64,000 nt of DNA from Streptomyces sp. NBC_00663 (lineage in GTDB: Bacteria > Actinomycetota > Actinomycetes > Streptomycetales > Streptomycetaceae): NCBI RefSeq assembly GCF_036226885.1, contig NZ_CP109027.1:9548001-9612000 (forward strand), given 5' to 3'. Below the pieces are notes generated by a model. It did not search any database, was not told the origin of the DNA, and saw only the letters and a program-made list of their open reading frames with translations. The position numbers were made by a program, and so were the translations under genes. Of the stretch, positions 60,706-64,000 are shown piece by piece; within the stretch, counting starts at the first letter, position 1; each line of letters opens with the position of its first letter.

Positions 60706-63578
60706 GCGACGCCCTCGTGCGGCTGACCGCCCGGCTCGCCGAGACCGCTCCCGGCCTGCGGGTGGAGACCGGACCCGGCACCGGCCCCTACGCCTACGAC
60801 GCCTCCAACTACCGCGTTCCGCCGCAGGCCGTGGCCTTCCCCCGCGATGCCGACGACGTGGTCGCGGTGCTGCGGGCCTGCCGGGAGACGGGCGTGCCGG
60901 TCACCGCGCGCGGCGGCGGCACCAGCATGGCGGGCAACGCCGTCGGGCCGGGTGTCGTCCTGGACTTCTCCCGGTACATGAACCGGATCCTGGACGTCGA
61001 CCCGGCCGCCGGAACGGCGCGTGTCGAGGCCGGTGTGGTCCTCGACGCGTTGCAGAGCGCGACCGCCCAGCACGGCCTCGCCTTCGGCCCCGACCCCTCC
61101 TCGCACAGCCGCTGCACCCTTGGCGGCATGATCGGCAACGACGCGTGCGGGAACCGGTCGGTGCGGCACGGGCGGACCAGCAGCCATGTCGAGGCCCTTG
61201 AGATCGTCACGGCGGACGGCGTGCGAGCCGTCGCCGACCGCGTCGGGCTGCACCCCGTGGACCCCACCGATGCGGAGCGCGTCGCCCGCCTCGAAGCGGA
61301 CGTACGGAGTCTCATCGGCGACAACCTGGCGCCGATCCGCACCGAGCTGGGCCGCATCGCCCGCCAGGTCTCCGGCTACCAACTGCACCACCTGCTGCCG
61401 GAGAACGGGTTCGACATGGCCCGCGCCCTGGTCGGCACCGAGGGCTCCTGCGCGGTCGTCACCGCCGCGACGGTCCGCCTGGTGGCGACCGCACCGGCTT
61501 CGGCACTGCTCACCCTCGGCTACGACGACGTCGTCGACGCCGCCGAGGACGTGCCGGAGATCCTGCACTGGAACCCCACCGCCGTGGAGGGCATGGACGA
61601 GGCGATCGTCGCCACCATGCGCGCCCGCCGCGGCCCGGACTCCGTCACCGGACTGCCCGAAGGCCGTGCGTGGCTGTACGTCGAGCTCGACGGCGACGAC
61701 GAGGCCACGGTGAACGCCCGCGCGGCCGAACTCCTCGACGTGCTCAAGGCGCGGGGCCGGATGACCGGCGGCCGGGTCGTGGCGAGCGCGGCCGAGCGAC
61801 GGTCGCTGTGGCGGGTCCGTGAGGACGGGGCCGGCCTGGCCGCCCGCCTCGTCGACGGCGGAGAATCGTGGCCCGGCTGGGAGGACTCGGCGGTAGCGCC
61901 CGAGAACCTGGCCGGCTACCTGCGGGACTTCCGCAAACTGCTTGCCTCCCACGCACTCACCGGCGTGATGTACGGGCACTTCGGCGCGGGCTGCGTCCAC
62001 GTACGCATCGACTTCGACCTCGCCACGGACCCCGGCCGCGCCGCTGCCCGTCGCTTCCTCCAAGAGGCCGCCGCCCTGGTCGTCGCGCACGGCGGCACGC
62101 TGTCCGGCGAGCACGGTGACGGGCGGGCGCGCGGTGAGCTGCTGGAGGTCATGTACAGCCACCGGATGATCGGGGCGTTCGCTGCCTTCAAGAAGGTCTT
62201 CGACCCCGAGGGACTGCTGAATCCGGGCGTCATCGTGGCCCCGGCTCCGCTGGACGCCGACCTCGCACTGCATCAAATCCAGCCCCTGGCAACCGAGTTC
62301 ACCTTCCCGCACGACGAGGACGGCTTCGCGGGCGCGGCCCGCCGCTGCGTCGGCGTCGGCCGCTGCCGCAGCGACGCGGGCGGCGTGATGTGTCCCAGCT
62401 ACCGGGCCACCGGGGAGGAGAACGACTCCACGCGGGGCCGGGCCCGCCTGCTCCAGGAGATGGTGCGCGGCGAGACGGTGAAGGACGGCTGGCGCTCGAC
62501 CGAGGTCAAGGACGCCCTCGACCTGTGCCTGTCCTGCAAGGCGTGTTCCAGCGACTGCCCGGTCGGCGTCGACATGGCCACGTACAAGGCGGAGTTCCTG
62601 CACCAGCACTACAAGGGCCGCGTGCGACCCCGTTCGCACTACTCCCTGGGCTGGCTGCCCCTGACCTCCGCGCTCGCCGGATGGGCAGCCCGCCCGGTCA
62701 ACGCCCTCCTGCGCGGACCGGTCGGCACCCTGCTCGCCCGCCTCGGCGGCGTCACCACGAAGCGCAGGATCCCGGCCTTCGCTTCCCGGCGCACCTTCCG
62801 CAAGGTCCTGCGCCAGGCGAAGAACGGCGAACCGGCGAAGGCCCTGCTCTTCGTCGACAGCTTCACCCGCGCCTTCCGGCCCGAGGTCGCGGGCGCCGCG
62901 AGCCGGGTACTCGCCGACTCCGGAATCCCCTGCACGGCCGAAGACGGCCTGTGCTGCGGTCTGACGTGGGTGAGCACCGGCCAGCTGTCGGTCGCGCGCC
63001 GCATCATGACCCGTACGGTCGCCCACCTCGACAACGGCGACGAGCGGCCGATCATCGTGGCCGAGCCCAGCTGCGCCGCCGCCCTCAAGCGGGACGTGCC
63101 CGAACTCCTCGGTACCGACGCCGCCCAGCGCGTCGCGGACCGGGTCCACACCTTCACCGGCGCGCTGACCGACCTCGCCGACCCCGGCTGGACCCCGCCC
63201 CCCGTGCCGACGAGCGTCGTCCTGCAGACCCACTGCCACGAGTACGCCACCTTCAAGGGCCGCCGTCCCGCTGACCTGCTGCGCCGGCTCGGCGTGGACA
63301 AGGTCGACGAGGCCGAGGGCTGCTGCGGACTGGCCGGGAACTTCGGCTTCGAGGAGCAGCATTACGACACCTCGATGGCCGTCGCCGACCTGGCACTGAA
63401 GCCCCGCCTCGACGCCATCGACCAGGCCGCACCGGCCGTCGTCGTGGCCGACGGCTTCAGCTGCGCCACCCAGATCGACCATCTCGCCGGTGACCGGGAC
63501 ATCCGCGCCCTGCACCTGGCCGAACTGCTCGACCCCGCCGCCGACCGAACTGTCGACCGACCAGGAGTGACCCGATGA
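60702..63578 (+). CDS. FAD-linked 2-hydroxyacid dehydrogenase fused to Fe-S/CCG domain
   Basis: A 958-residue fusion of the D-lactate/D-2-hydroxyglutarate dehydrogenase type. Domain order: FAD_binding_4 (about 40-180, GGGTSMAGNAVGPGVVLDFS), FAD-oxidase C-terminal (about 270-525, YGHFGAGCVHVRIDF, SGEHGDG), two 4Fe-4S motifs (CVGVGRCRSDAGGVMCP near 555 and CLSCKACSSDCP near 612), and CCG domains (CCGLTWVSTG, CHEYATFKG, CCGLAGNFGFE, 745-905). It should oxidise a 2-hydroxy acid and pass electrons to the respiratory chain. ATGA overlaps on both sides place it inside the aminotransferase operon. Confidence 0.9.
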   Translation: MSDALVRLTARLAETAPGLRVETGPGTGPYAYDASNYRVPPQAVAFPRDADDVVAVLRACRETGVPVTARGGGTSMAGNAVGPGVVLDFSRYMNRILDVDPAAGTARVEAGVVLDALQSATAQHGLAFGPDPSSHSRCTLGGMIGNDACGNRSVRHGRTSSHVEALEIVTADGVRAVADRVGLHPVDPTDAERVARLEADVRSLIGDNLAPIRTELGRIARQVSGYQLHHLLPENGFDMARALVGTEGSCAVVTAATVRLVATAPASALLTLGYDDVVDAAEDVPEILHWNPTAVEGMDEAIVATMRARRGPDSVTGLPEGRAWLYVELDGDDEATVNARAAELLDVLKARGRMTGGRVVASAAERRSLWRVREDGAGLAARLVDGGESWPGWEDSAVAPENLAGYLRDFRKLLASHALTGVMYGHFGAGCVHVRIDFDLATDPGRAAARRFLQEAAALVVAHGGTLSGEHGDGRARGELLEVMYSHRMIGAFAAFKKVFDPEGLLNPGVIVAPAPLDADLALHQIQPLATEFTFPHDEDGFAGAARRCVGVGRCRSDAGGVMCPSYRATGEENDSTRGRARLLQEMVRGETVKDGWRSTEVKDALDLCLSCKACSSDCPVGVDMATYKAEFLHQHYKGRVRPRSHYSLGWLPLTSALAGWAARPVNALLRGPVGTLLARLGGVTTKRRIPAFASRRTFRKVLRQAKNGEPAKALLFVDSFTRAFRPEVAGAASRVLADSGIPCTAEDGLCCGLTWVSTGQLSVARRIMTRTVAHLDNGDERPIIVAEPSCAAALKRDVPELLGTDAAQRVADRVHTFTGALTDLADPGWTPPPVPTSVVLQTHCHEYATFKGRRPADLLRRLGVDKVDEAEGCCGLAGNFGFEEQHYDTSMAVADLALKPRLDAIDQAAPAVVVADGFSCATQIDHLAGDRDIRALHLAELLDPAADRTVDRPGVTR

Positions 63579-64000
63579 CCGACACACCCACGCAGTTGTT
63601 CATCGGCGGGACCTGGGTGGACGCCGCGGACGGCGCCACCATGCCCGTCGACGACCCCGCCACCGGCGAGATCCTCTGCCACGTCGCCGACGCCGGCGCC
63701 AAGGACACCCGGCTCGCCGAGGACGCGGCCGTCCAGGCGCAGGAGGAGTGGGCCCGTACCGCGCCCCGGGCACGCAGCGAGATCCTGCGCCGTGCCTACG
63801 AGATCATCCTCGACCGCGTCGACGAGCTCGCCCACCTCATGACGTCCGAGATGGGCAAGCCGCTGCCCGAGGCGAGGGGAGAGGTCGCGTACGCGGCGGA
63901 GTTCTTCCGCTGGTTCTCCGAGGAGGCCGTACGGATCGACGGCGGCGCAGGCATCCTGCCCGACGGCCGCAACCGCATGCTGCTCTCCCGCCGCCCGGTC
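63575..64000 (+). CDS. NAD(P)-dependent semialdehyde dehydrogenase, cut by the window end
   Basis: The first 142 residues of an aldehyde dehydrogenase of the succinate-semialdehyde dehydrogenase type: TQLFIGGTWVDAADGATMPV, DPATGEILCHVADAG and TSEMGKPLPEARGEVAYAAE are characteristic. The catalytic Glu and Cys lie beyond the window. ATG 63575 follows CAGGAGTGACCCG and overlaps the preceding stop. With the aminotransferase it completes a semialdehyde route, probably 4-aminobutyrate to succinate. Confidence 0.88.
   Translation, partial: MTDTPTQLFIGGTWVDAADGATMPVDDPATGEILCHVADAGAKDTRLAEDAAVQAQEEWARTAPRARSEILRRAYEIILDRVDELAHLMTSEMGKPLPEARGEVAYAAEFFRWFSEEAVRIDGGAGILPDGRNRMLLSRRPV

Noticed and set aside
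1..64000. tRNA, rRNA, CRISPR array, BGC core genes of PKS or NRPS type
   Set aside because: Looked for characteristic T-loop sequences, repeat-spacer spacing and giant modular genes; none seen.

Overview
The window is high-GC, with strong third-position GC bias, rare TTA codons, GGAGG-type ribosome binding sites and many ATGA/GTGA start-stop overlaps. Together with the lipoprotein, CBM13, GH54 and L,D-transpeptidase types present, this points to a Streptomyces chromosome, probably an accessory arm region. No tRNA, rRNA or CRISPR was seen.

Layout. (1) 409-12153, + strand: a sugar ABC transporter (lipoprotein, double ATPase, permease) followed by an L-fucose-type oxidative catabolic operon (fuconate dehydratase, lactonase, mutarotase, zinc dehydrogenase, SDR, KDPG-type aldolase, PfkB kinase, aldo/keto reductase) and its likely FadR-type GntR regulator. 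(2) 12154-21390: a loosely packed stretch with a divergent LysR/SDR pair sharing a perfect T-N11-A palindrome, an isochorismatase-fold protein, a large glycosyltransferase, and many gene fragments (FG-GAP protein, pentapeptide protein, SpoIIE phosphatase, IS1182-like transposase, CASTOR/POLLUX channel, a recombinase-like C-terminus). (3) 21163-24301: an integrase module of three overlapping genes (tyrosine recombinase, small HTH protein, Cys-rich recombinase-like protein split by two opposite frameshifts), preceded by three copies of a 15-bp palindromic repeat. (4) 24788-30455: a lipid or terpenoid-like cluster with two UbiA membrane prenyltransferases, a class I isoprenoid synthase, a DUF374 acyltransferase and a 52-residue peptide gene, divergent from a methyltransferase. 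(5) 31078-34935: small hypothetical genes, a YraQ-type permease with its TIGR03943 partner, and an L,D-transpeptidase lipoprotein.

(6) 36798-56639: ten consecutive secreted carbohydrate-active enzymes, each carrying a ricin-type (CBM13) lectin module: GH54 x3, parallel beta-helix protein, SGNH esterase, GH10 xylanase, GH27, a clan GH-A hydrolase, GH59-type, GH29 alpha-L-fucosidase and a CE1-type esterase. Hairpins at 38402, 43790 and 56649 divide them into transcription units; a CebR-like palindrome lies inside the 5' end of the first gene and three genes have TTA codons in their signal-peptide regions. (7) 57526-64000: a PucR regulator divergent from an operon of omega-aminotransferase, a 958-residue FAD/Fe-S dehydrogenase and a semialdehyde dehydrogenase cut by the window end.

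Working picture: the secreted enzymes debranch and cut arabinoxylan and fucosylated or galactosylated plant polysaccharide. The fucose released by the GH29 enzyme could be taken up and oxidised by the operon at the left end. That link is inferred; the two loci are about 41 kb apart.
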